Shown here in pieces: positions 20,663 to 31,141 of a stretch of DNA of 64,000 nt. Location: assembly GCA_027622195.1 (NCBI GenBank), contig JAQBZO010000006.1, forward strand, positions 1 to 64,000, read 5' to 3'. The notes under the pieces were generated by a model. That model had not been told where the DNA came from, did not search any database, and saw only the letters and a program-made list of their open reading frames with translations. The stretch is from Planctomycetota bacterium. GTDB taxonomy: Bacteria; Planctomycetota; Phycisphaerae; Phycisphaerales; SM1A02. Position 1 is the stretch's first letter. Every line of letters starts with the position of its first letter. The translations under genes were made by a program, and so were the position numbers.

Positions 20663-21745
20663 ATGGCGTCTTTGTCGATCATCCACGGACCTGACCTCGG
20701 CAAGCGCATTGTGCTTCCACTGGGTGATGGACAATTGCTTGGTCGCAGTTCGGAAGCGCTTCCGAGCAGCGACCGGATGATGAGTCGCCGTCACGCTGAA
20801 CTCACTCCGGAGCGCGACGGCGGATGGGCGATTCGCGATCTCGCGAGTCGGCACGGCACACGCGTGAATGGAGAACGCATCGAGAGTCCGCGACGACTTC
20901 GCGATGGAGATCAAGTGCGATGCGGTGAGACGCTCTTCCTCTATGAAGATGGAACCGCGACTGATGGATCCCGCAACCATCCGCCGACTGCGGCTCCCGA
21001 AGCCACAGAGGCGATGGCTCTGCTCGCGCACAGCATCAAGAACATGCTGCAGGGACTCCGAGGCGGCGCGGATGCCATCGAACTCGCCCTCGCTCGCAGC
21101 GACCTCGAACTCGCACGCAAGGGATGGCCGCTCGTTGCACGAAACCTCGATCGCATCTTCGCCCTCTCGCTCAACATGCTCGCGGTCGCGCGTCCTCGTC
21201 CCATCGATCGAGAGGAGCACGCCATCGGCGAAGTGGTCCGAGATGCCGCCGAGATGGTGCGCCCATTCGCCAATCGACGAGCCGTCACGCTCAGCGTCGA
21301 TGTGGTGTCTACGCCCGGACCTGTGTGGCTCGACGGCGCCGCGTTGCACCACGCCTTGCTCAATCTCTTCATGAATGCGGTCGAAGCTGCCGCCCCAAAG
21401 TCGGGAAGAGTCGTGGCGCGCGTGCACGCTGAGGTCGATTCCACCGGATCACCGTGGGTAGTCATCGAAGTCGAGGACAACGGACCCGGCATTGATTCGG
21501 CCATTACATCTCGACTCTTCGAGCCGTTCGTCTCGTCCAAGGGGCAGCGTGGATCTGGTCTCGGACTCATCGTCAGCCGCAATCTCATCCGCGCCCATCA
21601 AGGAGATGTCGTGTGGGATCAATCATTCTCGGAAGGATGTCGGATGACCGTCCGCATTCCCGCTGGACCCATGCACGACGACCCCGACGAAACGAGAGGT
21701 CCAGAGCCGACCGATCCCGCTCCGATCGCCGCGCGTTTCGACTGA
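20663..21745 (+). CDS. FHA domain-containing sensor histidine kinase
   Basis: FHA: LLGRSSEALPSSDRMMSRRHAELTP...RHGTRVNG; kinase: LLAHSIKNMLQGLRGG, NLFMNAVEAA, VEDNGPGID, GSGLGLIVSRNLIRAHQG. Confidence 0.85.
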   Translation: MASLSIIHGPDLGKRIVLPLGDGQLLGRSSEALPSSDRMMSRRHAELTPERDGGWAIRDLASRHGTRVNGERIESPRRLRDGDQVRCGETLFLYEDGTATDGSRNHPPTAAPEATEAMALLAHSIKNMLQGLRGGADAIELALARSDLELARKGWPLVARNLDRIFALSLNMLAVARPRPIDREEHAIGEVVRDAAEMVRPFANRRAVTLSVDVVSTPGPVWLDGAALHHALLNLFMNAVEAAAPKSGRVVARVHAEVDSTGSPWVVIEVEDNGPGIDSAITSRLFEPFVSSKGQRGSGLGLIVSRNLIRAHQGDVVWDQSFSEGCRMTVRIPAGPMHDDPDETRGPEPTDPAPIAARFD

Positions 21746-21785
21746 CGCACACGGGGCGCCGCTTCGCGCTACGCTCCTGCCCCTC

Positions 21786-22463
21786 ATGAGCATGAGCTTG
21801 TCGAATCCACACGGTTTAGGAGGCATCGGAATGATGCCTGCAACTTCTGACAACTTGATCGCTGCGGGACTGCCACGCCCGATCCTCAATTCGGTGGCGT
21901 ACCAACGCACACGCGAGATGACGATCGACGAGTTGCTCCTTGAAAACAGGGTGATCTTCTTGATTGGAGAGATTCATCCTGGAAGTGCATCGCGCGTGAT
22001 GATGCAGATGCTGTACCTCGAAAATCAAAAGCGAGGACAAGAGATCAACCTCTACATCAACTCGCCGGGCGGCACGGTGGATGACACGCTCGCTGTCTAT
22101 GACACGATGCAGTTCATCTCGAGCGAAGTCTCGACCTATTGCATTGGACGCGCGTACTCAGGCGGCGCAGTCCTCATGTGCGCTGGCCAAAAAGGCAAGC
22201 GCATCATCCTTCCCCATGCGAAGATCATGATTCACCAGCCGCTCGGAGGAGTGACTGGACAGACCACTGACATCCAGATTCAGGCGGATCAGATCATCAA
22301 GGCGAAGCGTCTTCTCAACGAGATCCTCGCGCGTCACACGGGGCAACCTGTCGATCAAGTTGCTCTGGACGGCGAGCGTGACAAATTTTTCAACGCCGAA
22401 GAGGCAAAGGCATACGGACTGGTCGACGAAATCGCCCAGTTTCCAGACAAGGCCAAGCGTTAA
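21786..22463 (+). CDS. clpP: ATP-dependent Clp protease proteolytic subunit
   Basis: LYINSPGGTVDDTLAVYDTMQFI, YSGGAVLMCAGQKGKR, MIHQPLGG. Confidence 0.93.
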   Translation: MSMSLSNPHGLGGIGMMPATSDNLIAAGLPRPILNSVAYQRTREMTIDELLLENRVIFLIGEIHPGSASRVMMQMLYLENQKRGQEINLYINSPGGTVDDTLAVYDTMQFISSEVSTYCIGRAYSGGAVLMCAGQKGKRIILPHAKIMIHQPLGGVTGQTTDIQIQADQIIKAKRLLNEILARHTGQPVDQVALDGERDKFFNAEEAKAYGLVDEIAQFPDKAKR

Positions 22464-22496
22464 CGCGCCGCGGCTTTGTTCCACACGAGGTACCCC

Positions 22497-23159
22497 ATGG
22501 CATCGACAGGCACCGTGCCGACGGACCATGATGATGAAGATGATGACGAGGATGGCATGACTCTCATTCCGATTGTGATTGAAAAGACGGGTCGAGGCGA
22601 GCGTGCTTTCGACATCTACAGTCGCCTTTTGGCGGACCGCATCATCTTCGTCACAGGCGGAGTGTCCGACCGCATGGCGAGCGTGGTCGTCGCGCAGTTG
22701 CTCTTCCTTGCGAATGAAGATGCGAAGGCTTCGATCAGCATCTATGTGAACTCCCCTGGCGGAAGCGTCACGGCTGGACTCGCCATCGTCGACACGATGA
22801 ACTTCGTCCCGTGCACCGTCTCCACGCACATCATTGGACAAGCAGCATCGATGGGCAGCGTGATCGCGTGCAGCGGCACGAAGGGCCATCGCTTTGCGCT
22901 GCCGCATTCCGAGAACCTGATGCACCAACCACTTCTTGGTGGAGTGCTTGAAGGACAGGCCACAGACCTTGAGATCGAGGCGAGGCACATCCTTCGCATG
23001 AGAGAGCAGCTCTACAACATCTATGCGAGGCAGACTGGCAAGTCATTCGATGCCATCTCGAAAACGTGTGAGCGCAATACATGGCTCACCGCGGAAGAGA
23101 TGCTTGGATACGGTCTCATCGACAAAGTGGTCGATCGGCTGCCCCTGCGCGTCGGCTGA
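22497..23159 (+). CDS. clpP: ATP-dependent Clp protease proteolytic subunit (second copy)
   Basis: [51 protein letters not shown]. Confidence 0.93.
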   Translation: MASTGTVPTDHDDEDDDEDGMTLIPIVIEKTGRGERAFDIYSRLLADRIIFVTGGVSDRMASVVVAQLLFLANEDAKASISIYVNSPGGSVTAGLAIVDTMNFVPCTVSTHIIGQAASMGSVIACSGTKGHRFALPHSENLMHQPLLGGVLEGQATDLEIEARHILRMREQLYNIYARQTGKSFDAISKTCERNTWLTAEEMLGYGLIDKVVDRLPLRVG

Positions 23160-23167
23160 TTCCGTGC

Positions 23168-23689
23168 TCACCGGCGGCGGCGAGCGGTGAATCCTGCGGC
23201 AAAGAATGCAACGAGCACGCTCGGTGTTGGTACCGATTGCGGCATCGCGGGGATTCCGAAGACCCAACCGTCTCTGGATCCATCGAGCGCAATGCGATCC
23301 GATGCGCCGATCCACGAACTCGCCCATCCTGCTCCATCATCGGTCCAGTAGTGCCAGTAATTTTCGACCACTGGCCATTGATCGCCCGTGCCGTACTCGT
23401 AGTCGGTTCCAACGCCGAGTCCAGAGACGAATGCACCCCAACCGAAGTCGTCTGTGGTGACGGCGAATCCATTCACTGAGAGAAGGATGGATTCGAGCAA
23501 GGCTACGCCCGTGGTGGTGCCGCTCCATGCGACATCGAATACATATCCATTGCCATTCGAGAAGTCGATCTGAACGGTTGAACTGAAATCACCCGTTCCC
23601 ACCGAATAGGTACCCAGGATGCCGCCGAACGAGGACGATGTGACAACGACAGACAACGCCGATGCAGAAGCAAAGCGAGAGACGCACAT
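23168..23689 (-). CDS. Secreted protein with PEP-CTERM-like C-terminus
   Basis: Signal peptide; C-terminal VPTPSVLVAFFAAGFTARRRR (Pro motif, TM, Arg cluster). Confidence 0.65.
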   Translation of the reverse strand: MCVSRFASASALSVVVTSSSFGGILGTYSVGTGDFSSTVQIDFSNGNGYVFDVAWSGTTTGVALLESILLSVNGFAVTTDDFGWGAFVSGLGVGTDYEYGTGDQWPVVENYWHYWTDDGAGWASSWIGASDRIALDGSRDGWVFGIPAMPQSVPTPSVLVAFFAAGFTARRRR

Positions 23690-23898
23690 GAATTGTTCCA
23701 ATCGAAAAGACCTATACGCGAAGCCAAAGTGACCTTCTTCGGACGGTCGACCCGACTCGCTGCCAGAGCAGCTCACGGTGACGCGTTCGTCGTGGATTCT
23801 CACCACGTTCCTCCGAACCGAGGAAGGGTCGGCGCACGCCGACAGGAGGGACAATAGCACAATGTCAGTTCGTCGCAAATCGAACTACGCTATGAACC

Positions 23899-24891
23899 AT
23901 GTCCACTCAAAGTGCTGAAATGCTCGCCGCGCAGTTTCCACGCGACTTTGAAAAAGTGCGCACGGAAATTGCGAAAGCCGTCGTCGGACATAAGGACACT
24001 GTCGATGGCGTCCTCATCTGCCTCTTCGCCAACGGGCACGCATTACTGGAAGGTGTGCCTGGACTTGGAAAGACCTTGCTGATTCGTTCATTGAGTCAGG
24101 CTCTTTCGCTGCAATTCAGTCGTATTCAATTCACACCCGACCTCATGCCCGCGGATGTCACCGGCACCACCATCGTCGTCGAAGGAGATCACGGACGCGA
24201 GTTTCAGTTTCGACGAGGACCCATCTTTAGCCAGATGGTTCTTGCCGATGAAATCAATCGTGCGACGCCGAAGACTCAATCGGCCCTCCTTGAGGCGATG
24301 CAAGAGCGAACTGTGACGGTCGGCGGAACGACGCACACTCTCGATAAACCATTCTTCGTGATGGCGACGCAGAATCCAATCGAGCAAGAAGGGACCTATC
24401 CACTTCCTGAGGCACAGCTCGATCGATTCTTTTTCAAACTTGAGGTTGGATATTCAACGCGCGAAGAATTGCAAGAGATCTTGACTCGCACCACGACGGG
24501 TTACACTCCTGCGATTGAGTGTGTGATGGATGGTCCAACGATCATGACCTATCAGCGTCTTGTGCGCGCCGTACGTATCGATGCGGCAACACAGGATTAT
24601 GCAGTGCGCATGGTGCTCGCCACCCATCCGCGCGGACCCTTTGCAACACCGCAAGTGAATCGGTTTCTCCGCTTCGGGGCGAGTCCACGCGCTGCACAGG
24701 CCATCGTGCTCGCGGGCAAAGTGAAAGCGCTGCTCGCAGGACGTACACAAGTGGTTCCAGAAGATCTCAAGAGCTCAGCGCTTCCAGCCCTTCGCCATCG
24801 TTGCTTGCTCAATTTTGAGGGCGAGGCGGAAGGCATCTCGACCGACGCCATCGTGACGAATATCCTCGAAACATTGCCTCCGACCGCGTAG
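23899..24891 (+). CDS. MoxR family AAA+ ATPase
   Basis: LLEGVPGLGKTLLIRSLS, FSRIQFTPDLMPADVTGT, NRATPKTQSALLEAMQE, ATQNPIEQEGTYPLPEAQLDRF. Confidence 0.95.
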   Translation: MSTQSAEMLAAQFPRDFEKVRTEIAKAVVGHKDTVDGVLICLFANGHALLEGVPGLGKTLLIRSLSQALSLQFSRIQFTPDLMPADVTGTTIVVEGDHGREFQFRRGPIFSQMVLADEINRATPKTQSALLEAMQERTVTVGGTTHTLDKPFFVMATQNPIEQEGTYPLPEAQLDRFFFKLEVGYSTREELQEILTRTTTGYTPAIECVMDGPTIMTYQRLVRAVRIDAATQDYAVRMVLATHPRGPFATPQVNRFLRFGASPRAAQAIVLAGKVKALLAGRTQVVPEDLKSSALPALRHRCLLNFEGEAEGISTDAIVTNILETLPPTA

Positions 24892-24955
24892 TCGATATTC
24901 GCTGGGAATCCTGCCATTTTTTTTGCACTGTCGCCGTCCCAATTGGACTGTGGTG

Positions 24956-25510
24956 ATGTCTTTGAGCAGGAGGCCGCTTTTGCGAGATCCAAACCCACAC
25001 CGACCAATCCCATCGTCCTTCATTCGGAACCACGCAGGCGTCGTACTGTCCACGGTGCCCGATTCGATCAATCGCGTTGTCCGTTTGATCGAACGAGAGC
25101 CGCAGACGGCGTGCTCGTTCCGAGTCGAACTTGATCACAGTGTTGGATCGCTACCAGGCGCACGCCTCGAGGCTCCGCTCATGCTGGCGATTCATGAATT
25201 GGTGGATGAGATGCAGGAGTATTGGACCGATTCGACTCCTCGCAGCGATCGGTCGATCGTGGTGTGTGCTCGGATGGATCACGGCACGCTGCACCTGCAT
25301 GTGCTCGGCGATGCGCCAGGATGTGACACCGAGCAGTCGTTCGATGGACCACCTACGACTGCGGGACTCGAGTCTTGCCGATCCATGGTGCAGTCGCTCG
25401 GTGGGCGATGTTCAGTCAGAAATGTGCCCTTTGGGCGGGGATTGATGGTTTCCATGCTCATTCCAGAAGGACACTTGGCGTGGCAAAGCGATGCCGTTCA
25501 TGATTCTTGA
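24956..25510 (+). CDS. Hypothetical protein, possibly a degenerate GHKL ATPase fold
   Basis: LMLAIHELVDEMQEYW and GLESCRSMVQSLGGRCSVRNVPFGRGLMVSMLIP recall N-box and G2/C-terminal features but lack key residues. Confidence 0.5.
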   Translation: MSLSRRPLLRDPNPHRPIPSSFIRNHAGVVLSTVPDSINRVVRLIEREPQTACSFRVELDHSVGSLPGARLEAPLMLAIHELVDEMQEYWTDSTPRSDRSIVVCARMDHGTLHLHVLGDAPGCDTEQSFDGPPTTAGLESCRSMVQSLGGRCSVRNVPFGRGLMVSMLIPEGHLAWQSDAVHDS

Positions 25511-25571
25511 TGAATTGCCGCACGAGTGCGGCTACGCTTGAGTAGAGCCACTGATGCCAAGACGCAACACG

Positions 25572-28130
25572 ATGATTTCAGATGTTCTCATTGGAAGTTC
25601 CGCGCTCCTTTGCGCGGTTTCTGTTTTTGCACAATCTGCACCCGACGACGGCGTAGTGGGGTGGCAAGTGCCAGAGGTCACGATCAGCGCGACTCCTTCC
25701 ACGACTGGTGATGGATTCGGTCGATCACTCGCGATGAGTTCGGATGGTTCGACGCTCGTCATCGGTGCGCCTGACACGCGCGTGAATAGCACGAACGGTG
25801 TTGGTGCGATTCATGTGTATCAACGCGATGGATCCGGTTGGACTCACGAACAAATGATCGAGTGCCCTCCGACGGTCATCTTGCCCGATGGGACGCCGAT
25901 CACCGCAAGTTTCGCCCAGTTTGGCGCGTGCGTTGCGGTTGAGAACGACACGATCGTCGTCGGAGCATGGGGATACGCGGGACCGGTTGATCCGATTTTT
26001 TCTGGCCGTGCCTTTGTCTACACACGCGACGCCTTGGCGGAGAATCCTTGGGGAGTGACCGATGACACGACTGGCATCGTTCTTTCCAATGCCGAACTTC
26101 GCTCTGAAACACTCGAGTCGATTGATTTGCTCGGTCAATCGGTCGCGATTGATTTTTCATCAGGATCTGGCGTGATCGCCGTTGGACGACCGCTCGCTGG
26201 AAGTTCAAACATCGGCGCCATTCATATCTTCGAAGGCGAAGGCAGCACATGGACCGAGGTCGCACAACTCACCGCGGGCGACAATGGATCGCCGAACGAT
26301 CAACTCGGAACGCAAGTCGCCATCGATAGTGGAGTCCTCATTGCGGGGGTGCAGTCCGCCGACAATGCGAATGGATCGAATGCAGGCGAGGTGTACACCT
26401 TTGTGAAGTCGAAGGCTGGATGGCCAACGATTCCTTCGCAGGTACTGCGTGCCACCTCGGGCGCATCGAATGATGGTTACGGATCAAGTGTCTCGATCTT
26501 GGGCGATGCGTTGATCATCGGTTCGTCGGGATTCGACCAAGATGCCGCCGATGTCACCACTCCCGGATGCGGCACGGCATATACCTATCGCAAGTCGGCT
26601 GGAAACTTCACTCTCGAAAACCAACTGCACGGACGCGAAAGCTTTCAGAATGATGCATTCGGATTCGATGTGTGGCTCGCCTCCGAGAGTACGGCCCTCG
26701 TCGGCGCCCCAGGATTCGACGGCGGCGAAATCGGAAGCGGCGCTGGGTTCTGGTTCATTCGCTCTTCGGGCGGCGTGTGGGAATTGAGCCGCGCCGATCT
26801 CTGGAGCCAACGTTCTGGCGTGAACGAAGCACTCGGTAGACAAGTCGCGGCATCCATTCCAGTTGCGCTCGGCACTCCCCTTGGAGTTCTCTCAAGTGAG
26901 TTTCCTGCGGTGACGGGGGCTGCCGCAATCTCTTTTGGATTTGCTTATTCATCTGCTGCGACCCCTGCAGAAGGTGGGCCTGATCTGCAAATTGGTGCTC
27001 CTGCGACTCCCGATGCGCCAGGCGCAAATGGCGCTGAGTTCGAAGGATCTGAAACAGGCGGCGCGCCCACAGGTGGCGGCGTGCCAACAGGTGGCATCGG
27101 GAGTGGCGGTGTTCCGAGCTTCACGATTCCGTTGACTCCCATCGTGGAAGATTGGGGCCTGATTCGTGGCACGCTGATCATTACTTCGGGTGGTTCGATC
27201 TACGGTATCCAAACAGATGGACTGCACTATCGACACGATCCCGCGCCGCAGTTCATCACAACGATCCCAACGAACTACCAGTTCCTTGGTGCGGCTGACC
27301 TCAACGGAGATCAGTCCGGCGACCTTCTCTTTCTCGATACCGTGACTCGCCGTCTCAAGGCGATGGCTCGCGACGGATTCGTCATCGTTGAGACTGTCAA
27401 TATGGAAGATTTGCCCGCGGACTCTTCTGTTTGCGCCACCGGAGATTTCAACGGCAATGGCACCGATGACATCATCTTGAAGAATGGTCGCGCGCTGAGC
27501 GTCTGGTTCATCAGCGCATTCGGACGAGATGGAGAAGCTACAGCGTTGCTGCCAGAACAGGCGGCGGACCTCGCCGCGGAACACTGGTCATTCGCACCTG
27601 TGAACTTTGAAATGTCGTTCACTGATTCTGATGAGGGCGACACCGACGACAACGACGGAAGCGATGCGGGACTCGAACTCATCGCACACAATTCCGCGAG
27701 TGGCGTCACGGTGCGCGTCGACTTTGGTGACTCAGACGGTAACGACGCGGTGCATTCACTGAATCGTGGTCCTGGCATTTTCCGCGGCGCGGGAGACTGG
27801 GACAACGACGGGACGACCGACCTCCTGTGGCAAGAAGGTGATCACCTCGTGTTCAACTTCCACAATGCGGGTGGCACGATTCGGCAATCCCGCTCATGGG
27901 CATTCGATATGTCGGGGTTCAGATTGGCAGCGATCGCCGACATCGACTCGAATGGTGCTCCTGATCTCTTCCTTCAGAGCGGTGACGATGTCTACGTGAT
28001 GCGGTTGGCGACGAGTGCCATTGCATCAGACCGCGAATCTGGAGATGGCCGAGTCAAGATCGATGTGGCAGGACGTCGAAAACTCGGTTCGAGTGCTGGC
28101 GGTTCTGTTCAAGCTTTCACAGAACGGTAA
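25572..28130 (+). CDS. Secreted FG-GAP/VCBS repeat protein
   Basis: Signal peptide; repeated DGFGRSLAMSSDGSTLVIGAP, LNGDQSGDLLFLD, DFNGNGTDDIILKNG, DWDNDGTTDLLWQ. Confidence 0.85.
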   Translation: MISDVLIGSSALLCAVSVFAQSAPDDGVVGWQVPEVTISATPSTTGDGFGRSLAMSSDGSTLVIGAPDTRVNSTNGVGAIHVYQRDGSGWTHEQMIECPPTVILPDGTPITASFAQFGACVAVENDTIVVGAWGYAGPVDPIFSGRAFVYTRDALAENPWGVTDDTTGIVLSNAELRSETLESIDLLGQSVAIDFSSGSGVIAVGRPLAGSSNIGAIHIFEGEGSTWTEVAQLTAGDNGSPNDQLGTQVAIDSGVLIAGVQSADNANGSNAGEVYTFVKSKAGWPTIPSQVLRATSGASNDGYGSSVSILGDALIIGSSGFDQDAADVTTPGCGTAYTYRKSAGNFTLENQLHGRESFQNDAFGFDVWLASESTALVGAPGFDGGEIGSGAGFWFIRSSGGVWELSRADLWSQRSGVNEALGRQVAASIPVALGTPLGVLSSEFPAVTGAAAISFGFAYSSAATPAEGGPDLQIGAPATPDAPGANGAEFEGSETGGAPTGGGVPTGGIGSGGVPSFTIPLTPIVEDWGLIRGTLIITSGGSIYGIQTDGLHYRHDPAPQFITTIPTNYQFLGAADLNGDQSGDLLFLDTVTRRLKAMARDGFVIVETVNMEDLPADSSVCATGDFNGNGTDDIILKNGRALSVWFISAFGRDGEATALLPEQAADLAAEHWSFAPVNFEMSFTDSDEGDTDDNDGSDAGLELIAHNSASGVTVRVDFGDSDGNDAVHSLNRGPGIFRGAGDWDNDGTTDLLWQEGDHLVFNFHNAGGTIRQSRSWAFDMSGFRLAAIADIDSNGAPDLFLQSGDDVYVMRLATSAIASDRESGDGRVKIDVAGRRKLGSSAGGSVQAFTER

Positions 28131-29330
28131 TCAGCGCGCGCCAACGGCAGCAGGACGCTTCGATTCAACGAAGGCGATGATTTCGCTTGCGACATGTTCA
28201 ACCTGCGCTGCGGTCAGTTCTGGGAAAATCGGCAGCGCGATTGTTTCATGCGTCGCTCGCTCTGTTTCAGGAAGTGATCCGACTCCCTGTTGGCAGTATG
28301 CGAAGCAGGTCTGCAAGTGCAGCGGGACTGGGTAATAGATTTCAGATCCAATCCCCTGCGCCGCAAGATGGGCGCGTGTCTCGTCGCGAAGTCCTTCTCC
28401 AACACGAATCACATACTGGTTGTACACGTGGCGGGCAGGCGATGGTGGACACCATGGATAGCGCACGGCGAGCCCTCCGGTGGACCATGAAACATCGGTC
28501 GAGTGGGCACCTGCAGCGGCAAAGGCTGCGTCGTAGATCGAAGCATTGCGCGCGCGCGCGGCGTGCCAACTCTCGAGGTGAGGAAGTTTGACGCGCAGAA
28601 CGGCTGCCTGCATCGCATCGAGACGTGCGTTGACTCCGACGAACTCGTGGTAGTAGCGCACCTTGCTTCCGTGAACGCGTGCCATCTTGAGGTAGTCGTC
28701 GATGGTGGGCGAATTCGTCGTCAAGATTCCGCCGTCTCCCATGCATCCGAGATTCTTCGTGGGGAAGAAGCTGAACGTACCGATGTCGCATCGGCTCCCC
28801 ACTGGATGACCCGATGCGTCCCTTGCGCCGATGGCTTGAGCGCAGTCATCGATGATCGGAATGCCGTGCTTTTTGCCAATGGCGACGAAGGCATCGACAT
28901 CGCAGGCGAGTCCATACAAGTGGACTGGAATGATCGCCTTCACGCGCTTGTGCTGCGCGAGCGCCTTCTCGGTGGCGATGGGGCACATGTTGTAGGTGGC
29001 TGGTTCGATGTCGACGAAGATGGGCTGGATGCCGAGGCGGGCGATCGCGCCGGCGGTGGCAAAGAAAGTGAAGCTTGGGCAGAGGACCTCGTCTCCTGCC
29101 TTCAGTCCCAGCGCCATCAAGGCGAGCATCAACGCGTCGGATCCACTCGTGCATCCCACCGAGAACTTCGCCTGGCAGTATGCCGCGATTTCCTTCTCGA
29201 GTTCGTCCACCTCTGGGCCAAGGATGAACCGCTGACTTTCGGCGACCCGAAGGAGCACCGGTTCAATCTCTTTGCGGATGGATTCGTATTGCTGACGAAG
29301 ATCAAGGAATGGAACGGGCATCTTTGGCAT
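28131..29330 (-). CDS. DegT/DnrJ/EryC1/StrS family PLP-dependent aminotransferase
   Basis: VPFLDLRQQYESIRKEI, VGCTSGSDALMLALMALGLKAGDEVLCPSFTFFATAGA, IIDDCAQAIGA, TFSFFPTKNLGCMGDGG. Confidence 0.95.
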   Translation of the reverse strand: MPKMPVPFLDLRQQYESIRKEIEPVLLRVAESQRFILGPEVDELEKEIAAYCQAKFSVGCTSGSDALMLALMALGLKAGDEVLCPSFTFFATAGAIARLGIQPIFVDIEPATYNMCPIATEKALAQHKRVKAIIPVHLYGLACDVDAFVAIGKKHGIPIIDDCAQAIGARDASGHPVGSRCDIGTFSFFPTKNLGCMGDGGILTTNSPTIDDYLKMARVHGSKVRYYHEFVGVNARLDAMQAAVLRVKLPHLESWHAARARNASIYDAAFAAAGAHSTDVSWSTGGLAVRYPWCPPSPARHVYNQYVIRVGEGLRDETRAHLAAQGIGSEIYYPVPLHLQTCFAYCQQGVGSLPETERATHETIALPIFPELTAAQVEHVASEIIAFVESKRPAAVGAR

Positions 29331-29380
29331 AGGGGTCCTCTCGAGCCGCCTGAGTGTACGAGATACACTCCTCCGCGCTT

Positions 29381-30592
29381 ATGGCAGAGATCTGCTTCTA
29401 TTTTCAGGTGCACCAACCATTCCGATTGCGGCGGTATTCCGTTTTTGATTCGGATCCGTTCTATTTTGACAATCAGGCGAATGAAGCGATTCTGAAAAAG
29501 GTCGCCGACAAGTGCTATCGACCAACAACACGCATGTTGTTGGAATTGGTGGAACGCCACCAAGGTCGTTTCAAGTGCGCGTTCAGCATCACAGGCACGG
29601 TGCTCGATCAATTGGCGCAGTGGGCTCCTGATGTGTTGGATCTGTTTCGCGAATTATCAAAACACGATTGTGTTGAGTTTCTTGGAGAGACCACCCATCA
29701 TTCATTAGCGTTTCTTTTTTCGCGTGACGAGTTTGATGCGCAGGTCAGCGCCCATGCGGCGCGCATGCAATCGCTGTTCGGGCGCAGTCCAACGACCTTT
29801 CGCAACACCGAATTGATTTATCTCAACGAGCTCGCGGGTCACATGGCGTGGCGCGGGAATCACTCGGCAATTCTGTGCGAGGGAGTCGATCGACTACTCG
29901 CTGGACGAAGTCCGAACTTTGTGTGGTCACCTCCACCGCGCGCGATACCTGCGGGGGCGAGGGCGATCAAACTCTTGCTCAAGAATCATCGACTGAGCGA
30001 TGACATCGCCTTTCGATTCGGCAATCGATCGTGGTCAGACTGGCCGCTCGATGCAGACAAGTTCGCTCGGTGGGTGGACCAGATCAACGGGAATGGGTTC
30101 CTTTGCAACCTCTTCATGGATTACGAGACATTCGGCGAGCATCAGTGGTCCGAAACTGGGATCTTCGAGTTCTTGCGCGCCCTCCCCGACGCGGTCTTTC
30201 GAAATAATCCTGGAAAGAATGGATTCATTCTTCCACGCGAGGCGGCGGCTCGTTACGAACCGATGGGTGAGTACGACATTGAGAAGCCGATTTCATGGGC
30301 GGACAGCGAACGGGATCTCAGTGCGTGGCTCGGCAATCCTCTGCAAGACAATGCTGTGCAAGAGTTGTACGCGCTCGAGGCACCCGTCAAGGAACGCGCC
30401 GCTGCGGGAGATCAGTTCGTCCTCGAGGATTGGCGCAAGTTGACGACGAGCGATCACATTTATTACATGTGCACGAAGCACTGGGCAGACGGTGATGTCC
30501 ACAAGTACTTCTCGCCGTACGACAGTCCTTACGACGCGTACATCAACTTCATGAATGTGCTCGACAACCTGCGTCAACGCGCTGGTGTGTGA
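29381..30592 (+). CDS. Glycoside hydrolase family 57 protein
   Basis: ICFYFQVHQPFRLRRY, EFLGETTHHSL, FRNTELIY, FMDYETFGEHQW. Confidence 0.9.
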   Translation: MAEICFYFQVHQPFRLRRYSVFDSDPFYFDNQANEAILKKVADKCYRPTTRMLLELVERHQGRFKCAFSITGTVLDQLAQWAPDVLDLFRELSKHDCVEFLGETTHHSLAFLFSRDEFDAQVSAHAARMQSLFGRSPTTFRNTELIYLNELAGHMAWRGNHSAILCEGVDRLLAGRSPNFVWSPPPRAIPAGARAIKLLLKNHRLSDDIAFRFGNRSWSDWPLDADKFARWVDQINGNGFLCNLFMDYETFGEHQWSETGIFEFLRALPDAVFRNNPGKNGFILPREAAARYEPMGEYDIEKPISWADSERDLSAWLGNPLQDNAVQELYALEAPVKERAAAGDQFVLEDWRKLTTSDHIYYMCTKHWADGDVHKYFSPYDSPYDAYINFMNVLDNLRQRAGV

Positions 30593-30593
30593 G

Positions 30594-31130
30594 TCAGGGC
30601 AACACGCCGAGATCGCGGACAGTAAAGAGGGCGTCGAAGGCGATGCCAGCGGCCTCGATGTTTTCGCGCGCTCCTTCCATCCGATCGATCGTGCAAATGA
30701 TCGTGGTCACGATCGCACCTTGTGCTTGCAAAACGGACACCGCTTCGAGTGCTTGCCCTCCCGTCGTGGCGACATCTTCGACGAAGACGACGCGGTCGCC
30801 CTTCTCGATTTTCCCTTCGAGTTGTTTTGCCGTGCCATAATCCTTTTTCTGATTACGTACGAAGAGGCATGGAAGTCCTGTCGCGATGCTCGCTGCGCTC
30901 ACGAGTGGAATGCCGCCGAGTTCTGCTCCTGCGAGGCGGACTGTGTCGGATCCAATGCGCTCGGCGAAGAGTCGACCAAGTCCCTCAAGAACATCAGGCT
31001 GCGTGCTAAAGAGATACTTGTCGAGGTAATAGTTGCTTTGGCGACCGCTCCGAAGTGTGAATGTGCCTCGAAGCAGAGAAACCTCGGCGATGCGTTTGGC
31101 GATTTCGTCTCGTGTTAGTGGAGTAGTCAT
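30594..31130 (-). CDS. pyrE: Orotate phosphoribosyltransferase
   Basis: LRSGRQSNYYLDKYLF, PRTase motif VVFVEDVATTGGQALEAV. Confidence 0.93.
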   Translation of the reverse strand: MTTPLTRDEIAKRIAEVSLLRGTFTLRSGRQSNYYLDKYLFSTQPDVLEGLGRLFAERIGSDTVRLAGAELGGIPLVSAASIATGLPCLFVRNQKKDYGTAKQLEGKIEKGDRVVFVEDVATTGGQALEAVSVLQAQGAIVTTIICTIDRMEGARENIEAAGIAFDALFTVRDLGVLP

Positions 31131-31141
31131 AGTCATTTCAT

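Noticed and set aside
20615-21427. N-terminal extension of the holA ORF
   Set aside because: Overlaps the FHA-kinase gene on the opposite strand and has no delta-subunit similarity; start placed at GTG 20614.
24894-24922. Possible terminator after moxR (weak stem followed by T8)
   Set aside because: Stem is short and bulged (GATATTC/GGAATC); the T-run alone is not enough evidence.
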